Below, piece by piece: positions 54,515 to 64,000 of a stretch of 64,000 bases of DNA. The stretch comes from Quercus robur (lineage: Eukaryota; Streptophyta; Magnoliopsida; Fagales; Fagaceae). The stretch covers positions 82,481,862 through 82,545,861 of the forward strand of contig NC_065535.1 in the NCBI RefSeq assembly GCF_932294415.1. The letters run 5' to 3'. Positions within the stretch are counted from its first letter, which is position 1, and each line of letters starts with the position of its first letter. Position numbers and translations under genes: made by a program. The notes below the pieces were generated by a model that was not told where the DNA came from, did not search any database, and was given only the letters and a program-made list of their open reading frames with translations.

Positions 54515-56630
54515 CCGTTATAGAGGTTAGCTCCTCAGCTGGTTGTCCGATGAAATTGCTGAACCTTTGGCATTTGTCGCAGCTTTTAACGTAAGACTCG
54601 GCATCCTTCTGCATGGTTGGCCAGTAATACCCAGCTCGTACCAGTTTGTGCACTAACGAGCGCAATCCGGAATGGTTCCCGCATATTCCTTCGTGTACTT
54701 CCCTCATTACGTAATCTGTCTCTTCAACCCCGAGACATCTTAGATAAGGACGGGAGAAACCTCTCTTGTAAAGAATGTCTTTTATCAAGACGAACCTTGC
54801 CGCTTGGACTTTTAGCTTTCTCGCTGCCTCCTTCTCTTCTGGCAATATCCCGTCCTTTAAGTATGAAGTTATCTGCGTAGTCCAGTTTCTTTCGAAGCGT
54901 ATCTCCTGCATGTTGTCGGGGTCTATTAGCGGAAAGATTTGAACAAAGGAAAGTACATTACCCGGTGTCATCATATGTTCTGCTGAAGCGGCTTTGGCTA
55001 GCCGATCGGCGAGCTCATTTTCTCCCCTGGGGATCTGGACGAACATTGCTTTTAGCCAGTCGACTCTCGCCCTTACTTGATCAAGATATCTCTTCAACCT
55101 TTCCCCTTTGCATTCATAATCTCCGTTTACTTGATTGGTCACGACTTGAGAGTCGCAATGCACGACCACACTTTCAGCTCCGGCGGCTTTGGCTAGGTCG
55201 AGTCCTGCTGCCACCGCTTCGTATTCTGCTTCATTGTTGGTAATGGGGAAGTCGAGACGGACCATACATTCAATCTTGTCTCCTTCAGGTGACAGTAATA
55301 CTATGCCGGCTCCTCCAACTCGCTTATTGGATGATCCGTCGGTGTAGATGTCCCACTGGGGGGGTTCTTTTGCCCCCTTGTCCGCGTCACGCGTAAACTC
55401 TGCTATGAAGTTGGCTACAGCTTGTCCTTTAATGGCCACACGTGGACGGTACTTGATGTCAAACTCACTCAATTCTATTGCCCACAGCGTCAGTCGACCC
55501 GCGGCTTCAGGATTACTCAGTGCCCTTCGCAAGGGTTTGTCGGTCATTACGTTCACGGTATGGGCTTGAAAGTAGGGCTTGAGCTTGCGAGCCGCCGTGA
55601 CCAACACAAAAGCGAGTTTCTCCATAGGTTGGTATCTTTCCTCGGTACCGCGGAGCGCCCGGCTGGCGTAGTACACGGGCTTCTGTGCCCTGTCCTCCTC
55701 TCTTATTAAGGTCGCGCTGACGGCCACCGGGGAGACAGCCAAATAGAGGAAGAGTTCTTCACCTGGTTGCGAGGGGCTCAGTAGAGGTGGTGAAGATAGA
55801 TAGGTTTTTAACTCCTCGAAGGCTCGCTGACACTCGTCCGTCCACTCGAATGACTTTTTCAATGTTCGAAAGAAGGGTAAAGACTTGTCCGTCGCTCTCG
55901 ACACGAATCTATTCAATGCCGCTACCTTGCCGTTAAGGCTCTGTACTTCCTTCACGTTTCTCGGGGGGGCCATCTCCATTATGGCTCGGATTTTGTCCGG
56001 GTTAGCTTTAATCCCCCTTTGAGATACCATGAATCCTAGGAATTTGCCTGCCGTTACACCGAATGCGCACTTTCTCGGATTGAGTTTCATGTTGTAGGAT
56101 CGAAGCGTGCCGAATGTTTCCTTGAGATCTTCCAAGTGGTCTTCCTCCTTCCGGCTCTTCACCAGCATGTCGTCGACATAGACTTGGACATTCCTCCCGA
56201 TTTGCTGTGCGAACATCTTGTTCATTAGTCTCTGGTATGTTGCCCCTGCATTCTTCAGGCCGAATGGCATTACTTTGTAACAGAAGAGTCCTTGACTGGT
56301 TACAAACGAAGTCTTCTCCTGATCGTCCTCGTGCATGCGGATTTGGTTATAACCCGAGAAAGCATCCATGAAGCTTAGCAATTGGTGTTGAGCCGTCGAG
56401 TCTACTAGGATGTCGACCCTTGGAAGGGGATAGCTATCTTTGGGGCATGCTTTGTTAAGATCGGTGAAGTCCACGCACATTCGCCATTTGCCGCTCGTTT
56501 TCATCACCATTACCACATTCGCCAGCCAATCGGGGTAGTAGACTTCCCTGATGAAGCTTGCCTCTTGGAGTTTGCGGACCTCTTCCGCTATTGCTTGGTC
56601 TCGTTCCGGGGCGAATACTCTCTTCTTTTG
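54507..56630 (-). CDS. Tat-type Gypsy pol: reverse transcriptase, two RNase H domains, integrase zinc finger (truncated)
   Basis: Continues in the same frame as gag-protease after a TGA. The first 38 codons hold FAPERDQAIAEEVRKLQ. Counting from the Met at 56516, the reverse transcriptase spans about 1-165 with FTDLNKACPKDSYPLPR and the active-site YVDD at 113-116. The first RNase H (about 250-350, FLYLAVSPVAVSATL) lacks the usual catalytic Asp. The second, archaeal-type RNase H (about 388-515) keeps D392, E432, D455 and D503. The HHCC integrase finger has H608, H615, C646 and C649. The frame then runs into LTR sequence and stops at 54507. No catalytic integrase core is present, so the copy cannot insert on its own. 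Confidence 0.9.
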   Translation of the reverse strand, partial: QKKRVFAPERDQAIAEEVRKLQEASFIREVYYPDWLANVVMVMKTSGKWRMCVDFTDLNKACPKDSYPLPRVDILVDSTAQHQLLSFMDAFSGYNQIRMHEDDQEKTSFVTSQGLFCYKVMPFGLKNAGATYQRLMNKMFAQQIGRNVQVYVDDMLVKSRKEEDHLEDLKETFGTLRSYNMKLNPRKCAFGVTAGKFLGFMVSQRGIKANPDKIRAIMEMAPPRNVKEVQSLNGKVAALNRFVSRATDKSLPFFRTLKKSFEWTDECQRAFEELKTYLSSPPLLSPSQPGEELFLYLAVSPVAVSATLIREEDRAQKPVYYASRALRGTEERYQPMEKLAFVLVTAARKLKPYFQAHTVNVMTDKPLRRALSNPEAAGRLTLWAIELSEFDIKYRPRVAIKGQAVANFIAEFTRDADKGAKEPPQWDIYTDGSSNKRVGGAGIVLLSPEGDKIECMVRLDFPITNNEAEYEAVAAGLDLAKAAGAESVVVHCDSQVVTNQVNGDYECKGERLKRYLDQVRARVDWLKAMFVQIPRGENELADRLAKAASAEHMMTPGNVLSFVQIFPLIDPDNMQEIRFERNWTTQITSYLKDGILPEEKEAARKLKVQAARFVLIKDILYKRGFSRPYLRCLGVEETDYVMREVHEGICGNHSGLRSLVHKLVRAGYYWPTMQKDAESYVKSCDKCQRFSNFIGQPAEELTSITAK

Positions 56631-58865
56631 TCAGACGGGTGGAAACGAGGGCAACACATTCAACTTATGTACCATGACCGAGGGATCGATTCCTGGCATA
56701 TCGTCATGGCTCCAGGCGAACACATCCTTGTTGCTTCTCAAGAAAGCTACGAGCTCTTGACGGATTGCGGGTTTGGCAAGCGTTCCGATCTTGGTGGTTC
56801 GGTCTGGATTGGAACTGTCGAGAGCTATCTCCGCTAGCTTCTCTGTAGGTTCTGCCGTCATTCGGTGTTCTTCTATGTTCAAGGCCTGGATCTGGTCTTC
56901 CACCTCCATCATAGCTACGTAGCATTCTCGTGCGGCAATTTGACTTCCGCGTAGCTCTTCTACCCCATACTCCGTTGGGAACTTGATCATCAGGTGGTAA
57001 GTTGATGTTGCCGCCTTCCACGAGTTGAGCGTGGGTCGTCCAATAATAGCATTGTAGGCTGACGAGCAATCGACCACCAAGAATGTTACGTCCTTGGTGA
57101 TTTGTTGGGGGTAATCTCCTACTGTCACCGGTAACGTGACTGCGCCCAAAGGGAATATTCTACTCCCTCCGAAACCAACGAGCGGGGCGTTTGTCGGTAT
57201 TAGCTGCTCCCTGTCAATCCTCATTTGTTGGAAAGCCGGATAATACAAGATGTCGACCGAACTACCGTTGTCGACCAACACTCGGTGGATATTGTAGTCG
57301 CCTGCCCGGAAGGTGACGACGAGGGCATCGTCGTGTGGATGGTGTAGGCGTCTTGCATCCTCTTCCGAGAACCCGATAATGGGGCATTCCCTTCTTGCCA
57401 TCTTTGGCACTGTACTCGCCAACTGGACATTCTGTACCATCCGAAGGTATGTTTTGCGAGCCTTTTTCGACGATCCGGCCGCGGCTGTTCCTCCAATTAT
57501 CATCCTTATGTCCCCTAATGGTGGTCTTGGTCGCTCGTTTTCTCGACGGGGGTGTTGTTCTTGTGGGGGTTGATCCGTTCTCTCCTTACTGACGAACTTC
57601 TTCAGCTTCCCTTGTCGGATAAGGGCTTCGATTTGTTGCTTCAAGTCGTAGCAATCGGCCGTGTCGTGACCATGGTCACGATGGAAGCGGCAATATTTGT
57701 CTCTGGACCTTTTGTTGGGATCACTCTTCAGCTTTTCCAGAAACGTCAGGGATCCTTCGTCCTTAATCTGCATTAGGACTTGGTCTATCGGAGCGGTCAA
57801 CGGGGTGAAACTTGTGAACCTTGCGCCCATGGGTTTTGGACGTCTCTCTTCCCTTCGATCTCCCATTCTTCCTTTCTTCCGCCCCTGGTCCTGTCGGGGA
57901 TCCTCTTGTCTGTCTCTTTTCTTGGGTCTATCTTCTCGGGCTAATAGTGCGTCTTCAGCGTTCATATACTTGGTGGCCCTGTAAAGCACCTCCGACATGG
58001 TCTTTGGGTCGTTTTTGTATAGGGAGAACAAAAACTTACCCCCCTTCAGTCCGTTCGTGAATGCTGCCACTAGTATCTTGTCGTCGGCTTCGTCGATCGA
58101 GAGCGCTTCTTTATTGAAGCGTGATATGTAGGCCCGTAACATCTCCTCCTCTCTCTGCTTGATATTCATTAAACAAGCCGTGGATTTCTTATACCGATGT
58201 CCTCCGATGAAGTGCGTAGTGAATTGAGCGCTCAGCTCCTTGAAGGTGCCGATGGAGTTTGGTGTTAGCCGGCTGAACCAAATCCTTGCTGCGCCCTTTA
58301 GGGTTGTAGGGAACGCCCTGCACATAATTGCGTCTGCCACTCCCTGAAGGTGCATCAGGGTCTTGAAGGTCTCTAGGTGATCGAGAGGGTCCTTGATTCC
58401 GTCATAACTATCCATACTTGGCATGCGGAATTTACTTGGCAGGGGGAAGGAATTGACGGTTGCCGTAAATGGCGAGTCAGTCCGGTTGACAAGGTCGTCA
58501 AGATCATTGGACACTCGCCCCTTGAGAGCGTTCATCAGTACTTCCATCTGTTCCTTCATCGCCTGCATCTCCGCGATGATGGGTTGTGGAGCTGTCTTCG
58601 TCACTGAAGGGATGCTAGCGTCCCGTCGCACTTGTTTGCTCGGGGCGTTACTCTCCTGTGGTCCGTCATGATTCCTCCTTTCAGCGCTGGTTCCTTCTTG
58701 ATCCGCTCCTTGGTTATTGACCGCCGCACTCTTTTGGTTTAGCTGCTCTTCTAGGTCGTGGTTTTGTTTGGTGAGGCGCTCCACGGCTGCGGCGAGCGTC
58801 TTGACCTGTCTCTCAAGGGCAGTCGTAGGGGCTTCCTCTTCTTGAGCGTCGTTAGTGGTTGCCAT
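56631..58865 (-). CDS. Tat-type Gypsy gag-protease
   Basis: 744 codons from the ATG of MATTNDAQEEEAPTT at 58865 (an upstream in-frame Met, MVLTHS, is the alternative). Order: coiled-coil-like N-terminus (ALERQVKTLAAAVERLTKQN, about 16-45), retrotransposon gag domain (about 165-270, RIWFSRL and AYISRFNKEAL), a charged Arg-rich linker (about 310-350), a zinc-knuckle-like CRFHRDHGHDTADC at 392-405, and an aspartic protease with the active-site VDNGSS near 533 and AIIGRPTLNSWKA. Ends at TGA (56631-56633), where related elements usually continue into pol, so the stop is probably a recent point mutation (CGA to TGA would suffice). The protein would act in particle assembly and polyprotein cleavage. 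Confidence 0.9.
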   Translation of the reverse strand: MATTNDAQEEEAPTTALERQVKTLAAAVERLTKQNHDLEEQLNQKSAAVNNQGADQEGTSAERRNHDGPQESNAPSKQVRRDASIPSVTKTAPQPIIAEMQAMKEQMEVLMNALKGRVSNDLDDLVNRTDSPFTATVNSFPLPSKFRMPSMDSYDGIKDPLDHLETFKTLMHLQGVADAIMCRAFPTTLKGAARIWFSRLTPNSIGTFKELSAQFTTHFIGGHRYKKSTACLMNIKQREEEMLRAYISRFNKEALSIDEADDKILVAAFTNGLKGGKFLFSLYKNDPKTMSEVLYRATKYMNAEDALLAREDRPKKRDRQEDPRQDQGRKKGRMGDRREERRPKPMGARFTSFTPLTAPIDQVLMQIKDEGSLTFLEKLKSDPNKRSRDKYCRFHRDHGHDTADCYDLKQQIEALIRQGKLKKFVSKERTDQPPQEQHPRRENERPRPPLGDIRMIIGGTAAAGSSKKARKTYLRMVQNVQLASTVPKMARRECPIIGFSEEDARRLHHPHDDALVVTFRAGDYNIHRVLVDNGSSVDILYYPAFQQMRIDREQLIPTNAPLVGFGGSRIFPLGAVTLPVTVGDYPQQITKDVTFLVVDCSSAYNAIIGRPTLNSWKAATSTYHLMIKFPTEYGVEELRGSQIAARECYVAMMEVEDQIQALNIEEHRMTAEPTEKLAEIALDSSNPDRTTKIGTLAKPAIRQELVAFLRSNKDVFAWSHDDMPGIDPSVMVHKLNVLPSFPPV

Positions 58866-58930
58866 CGAGTGTGTGAGTACCATGTAACTCTTTTGTCTAA
58901 GAAGCGATAATGTGTTATGACGATCGTGTT

Positions 58931-58947
58931 CCCACAGACGGTGCCAA
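58931..58947 (-). other. Primer-binding region of the Tat element
   Basis: The minus strand reads TTGGCACCGTCTGTGGG one base after the 5' LTR. The TTGGCGCCGTCTGTGGGAA-like motif is typical immediately downstream of plant Gypsy LTRs; the priming tRNA was not assigned. Confidence 0.7.
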
Positions 58948-58948
58948 C

Positions 58949-59754
58949 TGATGACGTCGAAAATTGTCACCAGTGGGTCACACCGTACTCGCGACTCAAA
59001 GCGAACCTGCACGACAGAAGCAATCGAAAGAAGTCCTTCAGAGAGCACCGGTGTGGTGCCGGCCAAAAGCTCTCCGACGGTCAAGTTAAAATTCTTCTGT
59101 TTTACTTAGAGTGTTAGAGAGGGTCAATTAAAACGTACCTCGATTTCTGAGGGTGGCAGGCCTTTTATAGTGGCGAAGGGTTGACTTTTCTTCTTGGTTT
59201 CCAAATCTTTTCCATGTGGGACTCTAATACAAATTCCTCTGAGCGTGGTGAGCAAGGATTAACTGATGACGTCGAAAATTGTCACCAGTGGGTCACACCG
59301 TACTCGCGACTCGAAGCGAACCTGCACGACAGAAGCAATCGAAAGAAGTCCTTCAGAGAGCACCGGTGTGGTGCCGGCCAAAAGCTCTCCGATGGTCAAG
59401 TTAAAATTCTTCTGTTTTACTTAGAGTGTTAGAGAGGGTCAATTAAAGCGTATCTCGATTTCTGAGGGTGGCAGGCCTTTTATAGTGGCGAAGGGTTGAC
59501 TTTTCTTCTTGGTTTCCAAATCTTTTCCATGTGGGACTCTAATACAAATTCCTCTGAGCGTGGTGAGCAAGGATTTCCATTTTTGGCTCTTAAGGCTTTT
59601 CTAGGCGATATGGACCTCGGATCATGGGCCCTTACTACGTCTGTCAACAATGGGCCTTCAAAGTGCAGGGGATCATCTTTATACAGGCCCACCAGTTCCG
59701 ATCTGTCTGGCCCATTAAGGTAGGCCCATCAGGCTCTATATTTTACCATCTTCA
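58949..59754 (-). repeat. 5' LTR of the Tat element with tandem 315-bp duplication
   Basis: About 176 bp of unique U3 (59579-59754) is followed by two 315-bp units (59264-59578 and 58949-59263). Each unit contains, on the minus strand, a TATA box CTATAAAAGG (about 59476-59485 and 59161-59170) and the downstream LTR end GACGTCATCA. The same two-unit structure is seen in the truncated 3' LTR. Confidence 0.9.
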
Positions 59755-61499
59755 GTTTCTTTACTGAAACGAAATTTCTTCACTTGCGCACTAATGTTAA
59801 AAAACTCAACAACTTTATTTTCTCCATAATATAATTATATAATAATATGTTGTGGAAAGTGTCATCCACGTCAAGTCAAAATGTGTTAGGCCTTGCCCAG
59901 GATATTTGCAAATCAAAAAATTTGTGTGATTCAATTCAACATTCATTTGATTAGATAGGAGATATTGGAATTTCTTACCGTTTACATTGGGTTTGTTTCT
60001 TGACGTTGTGAAATAAATATAGATTAGCTTTAGCTGGTCTAGAAACTAGAAAGTCATGTGCTCCACGTGTGAAGAGGTGAAGTGATTATATTATTATAAA
60101 CCAAAAGTTGTGGTTATTAAGAATACCTTCTAAGAAAGTGTCATGGATGTGACCCAAAATTTTGACCGCAATCAATAATGATTTCCCGAAATCCATTTCT
60201 GAATAGGTAACTAGTGCCTAGTGGTGATTTATTCTAATTTTTACATTTGATATGTGCCTCATTTTATGAAAGTTGTTATGCTTATTAGTTCTTTGACGTA
60301 ATGCAAAAAGAACCTTCAAATTAGGGTAAATCATCCTTTTGTCTCAGTTTTATTTGGTGGACTGAAAGATGTCCTCCCCCTATAATATTGGTCTATTTCT
60401 ACACTGTCAAAATTTTATTGTGTATGGGAAGCTTAATGAATTGACGAGCTCATGGAATGAGAGGCACAATATTATGAATTTTATCATCTAAAACTACAAG
60501 TAAAACAAAAATTTATGAATGTCATAACTTTTAAGTGTCAAAAAAGAAATGGAGACATATTGATTTTCTTGTCAGTCAGTGTTTGTGCCTTGGAAATTCT
60601 TTCTAGTGCTGGCCAACTTTCTTCAAAATATTGTTTCTTTACTCGAACTAAATTTCTTCCCATTCAACCTAACGTTAAATACACGCAATAGTTTTGTAGA
60701 AAATGCCATCCACGTCCAGTCAAAAAGAGTGGGGCCCTGGCGCAAGATTTGCTAATTTTTTAACAAGTAAGAGACATTGTAATTTCTTAGTACCAATCTG
60801 GTATTGTTGTTTAAATAACAGTTTTCATTATTTAAACACCATAATACATATTTTCACAATACTTTTTTTATCCATATGTATTTTCACAATACTTAAATAA
60901 CGTTACTAGAAATCTCGTATCAAGTGGGCTCTTAATGAGTATATACACTAGGTTAATAGAAAGTCGTTTGTGAAGAGGTGAAGCCATTATTATCCAAAAT
61001 TGTGATTATTAAGAATGCCTTTTTTTTTTTTTTTTGAAAGTTTCATGAATGTGAACCAAACTTTTGACATTAAACAGTAATGATTTGCAAGAATTCGTTG
61101 CAAAATGGATAACTAGTGGTAGTTTATCCAAAATTTGATATTCTCATCACCACCTCATTTTATGAAAGTTGTTTTGCTTATTACTTCTTTTTGCATAAAT
61201 TGAAGGAGTCCTTTTGCTTTTTGTCCAAAGAACTAATAAGGCTGAAGTTACCATCTTAAAAGTTAAAAAGAAAGTTGTTATGCTTATTAGGACAAATTAG
61301 GTAACAATCTAGAATCATGTGTAGAAATGTGCTGGGGTGCAAATGAGTGAATTTAAAATATATATTTATTTAGGCTCTATTTAGTTGGAAAGATGGAAAA
61401 GTGAGAGATTGGAGAATATTGGGAGAGTAGAAAAACTTTTAATTTTTTAACATTTTCATTTAGTAGGATGGATAGATTTAAATGCTTTGTGTAGTCTTA

Positions 61500-61712
61500 G
61501 CTTTTTGGTCCTTATAATAATGCTCTCATAATTTGATAATGTCAAATTTAGTTACCCATTTTGCAACAAAATCTTCCAAAACGTTACTGTTTAACGTCAA
61601 AAATTTGGTTCACATTCATGGAACTTTAATAAGAGGCACTCTTAATAATCACAATTTTAATTAATAATCGCTTCAACTCTTCACACGTAAACACATGACT
61701 TTCTAGTAAGAG
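61500..61712. repeat. Inverted fragment of the 0.9 kb tandem unit
   Basis: The reverse complement reads ACTAGAAAGTCATGTGTTTA, GTGTGAAGAGTTGAAGC, AATTGTGATTATTAAGA and TTTGACGTTAAACAGTAACG, matching units 1-3 but in the opposite direction. An adjacent GAGCATTCACATTGG at 61712 resembles one end of a Harbinger-type MITE; its partner end was not found. Confidence 0.7.
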
Positions 61713-61749
61713 CATTCACATTGGTAGTTGTAAAACCATTCAAAAGTTA

Positions 61750-62605
61750 TTTTACCACCTCAAGTCATTAAAATCATGCAACATTGAAGCAGCTGAAGCA
61801 ATTTCACAAAAAAATTTAAAACCCCCTTTCCCAAAACGTAGAAATTGAAGAGATAATGTTCCTATTTAAAATATGAATTAATGGCTTTATAAATAACTTC
61901 GTTGATAAAAACTAACATTTATTACTTGAATCTAAGGAAAAAATAGACAGAAAAAACGTATTCTCTCCATCTTAAATCTCAAGAAATCAAAAACAGTATC
62001 GATTAGTATTTTTTTTTCCTGCTCACCTTGCTTCTCTCAAGTCTCCATCTTGATTCTATTTTTATAGCATTCTTCGTTGTTTGCTAGCTACTCTTCTTTG
62101 ATCTTCATTCAGGTTTGCTTCTATTTGCTCTTCCTTTCTTTTTATTCTTCTTGCTACTGAGTTTTATTAATTTTTTTTTTAATTTTTTTTATTTGTTGCT
62201 GAGTTTCACTGATTTGGGATTCTCTCTCTCTCTCTCTCTTTTTTGGTTAAGGAATTGGAACTAAACACTCTTTAGTCATAGTCACCACTACAAGTCTTTT
62301 TATTAGACTTTTAAAAATTTTAATATTTTTCTCCAAAGTGCAAAGTGTACACGTTTATGGCTAGGAAGCATTCCACCTTTTTCTATGCTATGAGTTATCA
62401 TGTCAATCTGCAGGAGTTATCAGAACCCATGTGAATTGCAAACTATATAGTTACACGTTTCTTACAATTAAGCAATTTTTGAAAATTAATTTTTATACAT
62501 TTTTTTGTTTTAATTCAAGCTTTAATACTGAGTTGGCCGGTCACTTGTTTTTATTTTAGTGCTTCTATTTGTTCGACCTACATCTAGACTTTGACTATTT
62601 AGTAA
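61750..62605. other. Gene-free spacer
   Basis: A (TC)n tract at about 62221-62240; nothing else recognised. Confidence 0.4.
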
Positions 62606-63982
62606 TCTATATTATATATATATTATATATAAAACCGAAACTTTTGGAGCTTTCACAATTTTTCACGTCAGCACAATATTTAAATAAAATTATTACTTTA
62701 TTTAAATAAAATTATTTTTGTTTAGTCCAAACTTAACAAAGAGTGAAACTCTATCTCTCTAATAAGTCCAACTTAAACTCAAACTCATTATTATCATTTT
62801 TTAAAAATAAAAAAAAAATTAAAAAGAATGGTTGTGTATTTTATGCTTAGAAGGTAGAGATCATTATTATATTTGTCATTTATGAACATTAACTCTTATA
62901 CGATACCATATGAGAGTTGGAATGTAGCAAAATTAGGATATCAAATTTTGCGTGCCTAATTAGATAAAATATTTTGAAATACAAAAAACATGACTAACGT
63001 TTCTCTTATTATACTAATTAAAAATATTTCAACTTAACGGAGCTTTAGTACTCTTATAATCTTATTGATATTGATGAACATTTATCATGTGTTTAGGTTT
63101 TTTATTTTTATTTTTATAAGTTGATCTGGAATTTAAATTTGAGTAAACTTTAATACACTTAAAAATATTATAATTGTTTATTATTATGTCAAGTGTGTTT
63201 TATATATATAACCGAAATCTCTGAAACTCTCACAATTTTTCACTTCAGCACGATAAAATTATCATTTTATTTAAATAAAAGTATTTTTGTTTAGTCCAAA
63301 CTTAACAAAGAGTGAAACTCTGTCTCTCTAATAAGTCCAACTTAAATTCAAATTCAAATGTTGATAATTTATCTTCAAATTTGCAAGGTTAATCATGAAC
63401 ACTATAAAAGCAATGCAAACCCTAATAATTTTTTTAAAACCGAGTAAAGATATGGGTTATTCTTATGTTATTTTCTTCTCATCTACTTTGTTAAAAAAAC
63501 ATTTTTATTTTATGGTTTTTCATGTATTTTTTTAAAAGTAATTTTCTTACATGAACCACCAAACTCTCTTTAGCCAATTTTTACAAGATAAAAAGCTTGC
63601 AATAGTTGAAATTATTCTTTTAAATGTAACTCATCTTTCTCTTATATTTCTCTATTGTTTAGTCATATATATTTTGTTTATTTCAATAATTTCTAAGTAG
63701 TGAATCATCTGATTTTTTAATATTTTTTGGTCTTTCAAAAGTATTAATATCTGAATTTTTGAGTTATTTTTTTGCAGCATTTGAAACTGTTTGACAAATT
63801 TTTTGTAAGCCATTGCATGTTCAAGCGATGAATTCTTCATCAAATTGTAACACAAATTAAAGTCATACAAGAGCAAATCATGCAATGGTGTAATTTCTTA
63901 ATCAATTTAAGATTTTATAAAATTATTTTAGTCTACCTTACAAATAGGTAGGTTCTCGTGCATAGCACGAGTTAGCGACTAG
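62606..63982 (+). mobile_element. Non-autonomous Helitron, 1377 bp
   Basis: The 5' end TCTATATTATATATATATTA followed by AAAACCGAAACTTTTGGAGC matches known plant Helitron starts. The 3' end has the hairpin CTCGTGC-ATA-GCACGAG, a short spacer TTAGCGA and the terminal CTAG, followed by T; the base before the 5' TC is A, as expected for A/T insertion without a target duplication. There is no Rep/helicase. A second 5'-end-like copy (TATATATATAACCGAAATCT) occurs inside at about 63202, with 140 bp of matching sequence (TAGTCCAAACTTAACAAAGA). Confidence 0.88.
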
Positions 63983-64000
63983 TTATTATTATTATTTGCT

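Larger units (their letters stand above)
54039..59754 (-). mobile_element. Ty3/Gypsy retrotransposon, Tat-like lineage, internally deleted
   Basis: GTTTC flanks both ends (54034-54038, 59755-59759). Read leftward: 5' LTR 58949-59754, primer-binding region, gag-protease, reverse transcriptase, RNase H, a second RNase H, integrase zinc finger, then an abrupt jump into a 3' LTR that lacks its first 330 bp. The integrase core, polypurine tract and most of U3 are deleted. In the 477 bp where the LTRs can be compared I count three differences, so insertion was recent. Unit 2 of the surrounding array shows the uninterrupted target at about 60634. The dual RNase H is diagnostic of the Tat group. Confidence 0.92.
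53436..61250. repeat. Tandem array of about 0.9 kb units, first unit hosting a Tat retrotransposon
   Basis: Unit 1 is 53436-54038 plus 59760-60045; unit 2 is 60046-60950; a diverged unit 3 is about 60955-61250. Shared blocks are AGAAACTAGAAAGTCATGTG, TGTGAAGAGGTGAAG, GTGATTATTAAGAAT, TAACTAGTG and CATTTTATGAAAGTTGTT. Units 1 and 2 are close; unit 3 is older and carries a T-run. No coding function was recognised. Confidence 0.8.

Noticed and set aside
58917..59117. Repeated frames containing DDVENCHQWVTPYSRL in the Tat LTRs (also at 54271 and 59181)
   Set aside because: They are sense-opposite readings of the 315-bp LTR unit; the identity reflects LTR duplication, not a protein family.
61375..61470. 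GGCTCTATTTAGTTGGAAAG as an end of another TIR element
   Set aside because: It resembles the GGCCTGTTTGG end family, but no partner end was found within the window.

Overview
This is nuclear DNA of a eudicot plant, probably a woody species. Three spliced genes have plant-type products and GT-AG introns, the sequence is AT-rich, and the rest is typical plant transposon debris (Tat-type Ty3/Gypsy, MULE, PIF/Harbinger, hAT, CACTA, Helitron, LINE, tRNA-derived SINEs). A Fagales origin would fit the repeat style, but that is only an impression.

Three genes look intact. An Alba-family nucleic-acid-binding protein lies at 31257-33157 (+; 5 exons, 130 aa). A BT1-type plastid/mitochondrial adenine nucleotide carrier lies at 36744-39867 (-; 3 exons, 404 aa). 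The ribosome biogenesis factor RRS1 lies at 44682-48266 (-; 8 exons, 327 aa). All splice phases were checked by hand and keep frame. They are unrelated housekeeping functions with no operon-like logic.

Layout. 1-15 kb: transposon mosaic with captured or broken gene pieces (a dicarboxylate carrier in head-to-head halves, a CDC48 exon, a Shaker K+ channel exon, a LINE 3' end, a HOP/STI1 fragment). 15-31.5 kb: a segmental duplication (15025-18179 and 27838-31506) whose second copy carries the promoter and first exon of the live Alba gene; the first copy is a dead exon 1 with a stop at codon 2. Between the copies lie an LTR pair, a 1.9 kb LTR-like element and a tandem triplication split by a hAT element. 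31-48 kb: the three genes, separated by solo LTRs, SINEs and a hAT MITE. 48-53.4 kb: MITEs, a foldback, a second gene-capturing Harbinger-like element and a hairpin minisatellite element. 53.4-61.3 kb: a tandem array of about 0.9 kb units hosting a young, internally deleted Tat retrotransposon. 62.6-64 kb: a non-autonomous Helitron.

The most interesting signals are (1) two members of one Harbinger-like family with the same ends but different captured gene fragments, each carrying a 26-bp palindrome at the same distance from its 3' end with compensatory changes; (2) a MULE-like family built around GCCACTATAGGG minisatellites and CTCGAG palindromes; and (3) a Tat element whose LTR contains a tandem 315-bp duplication giving two TATA boxes. 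All homology calls rest on reading and recognition, without database searches.
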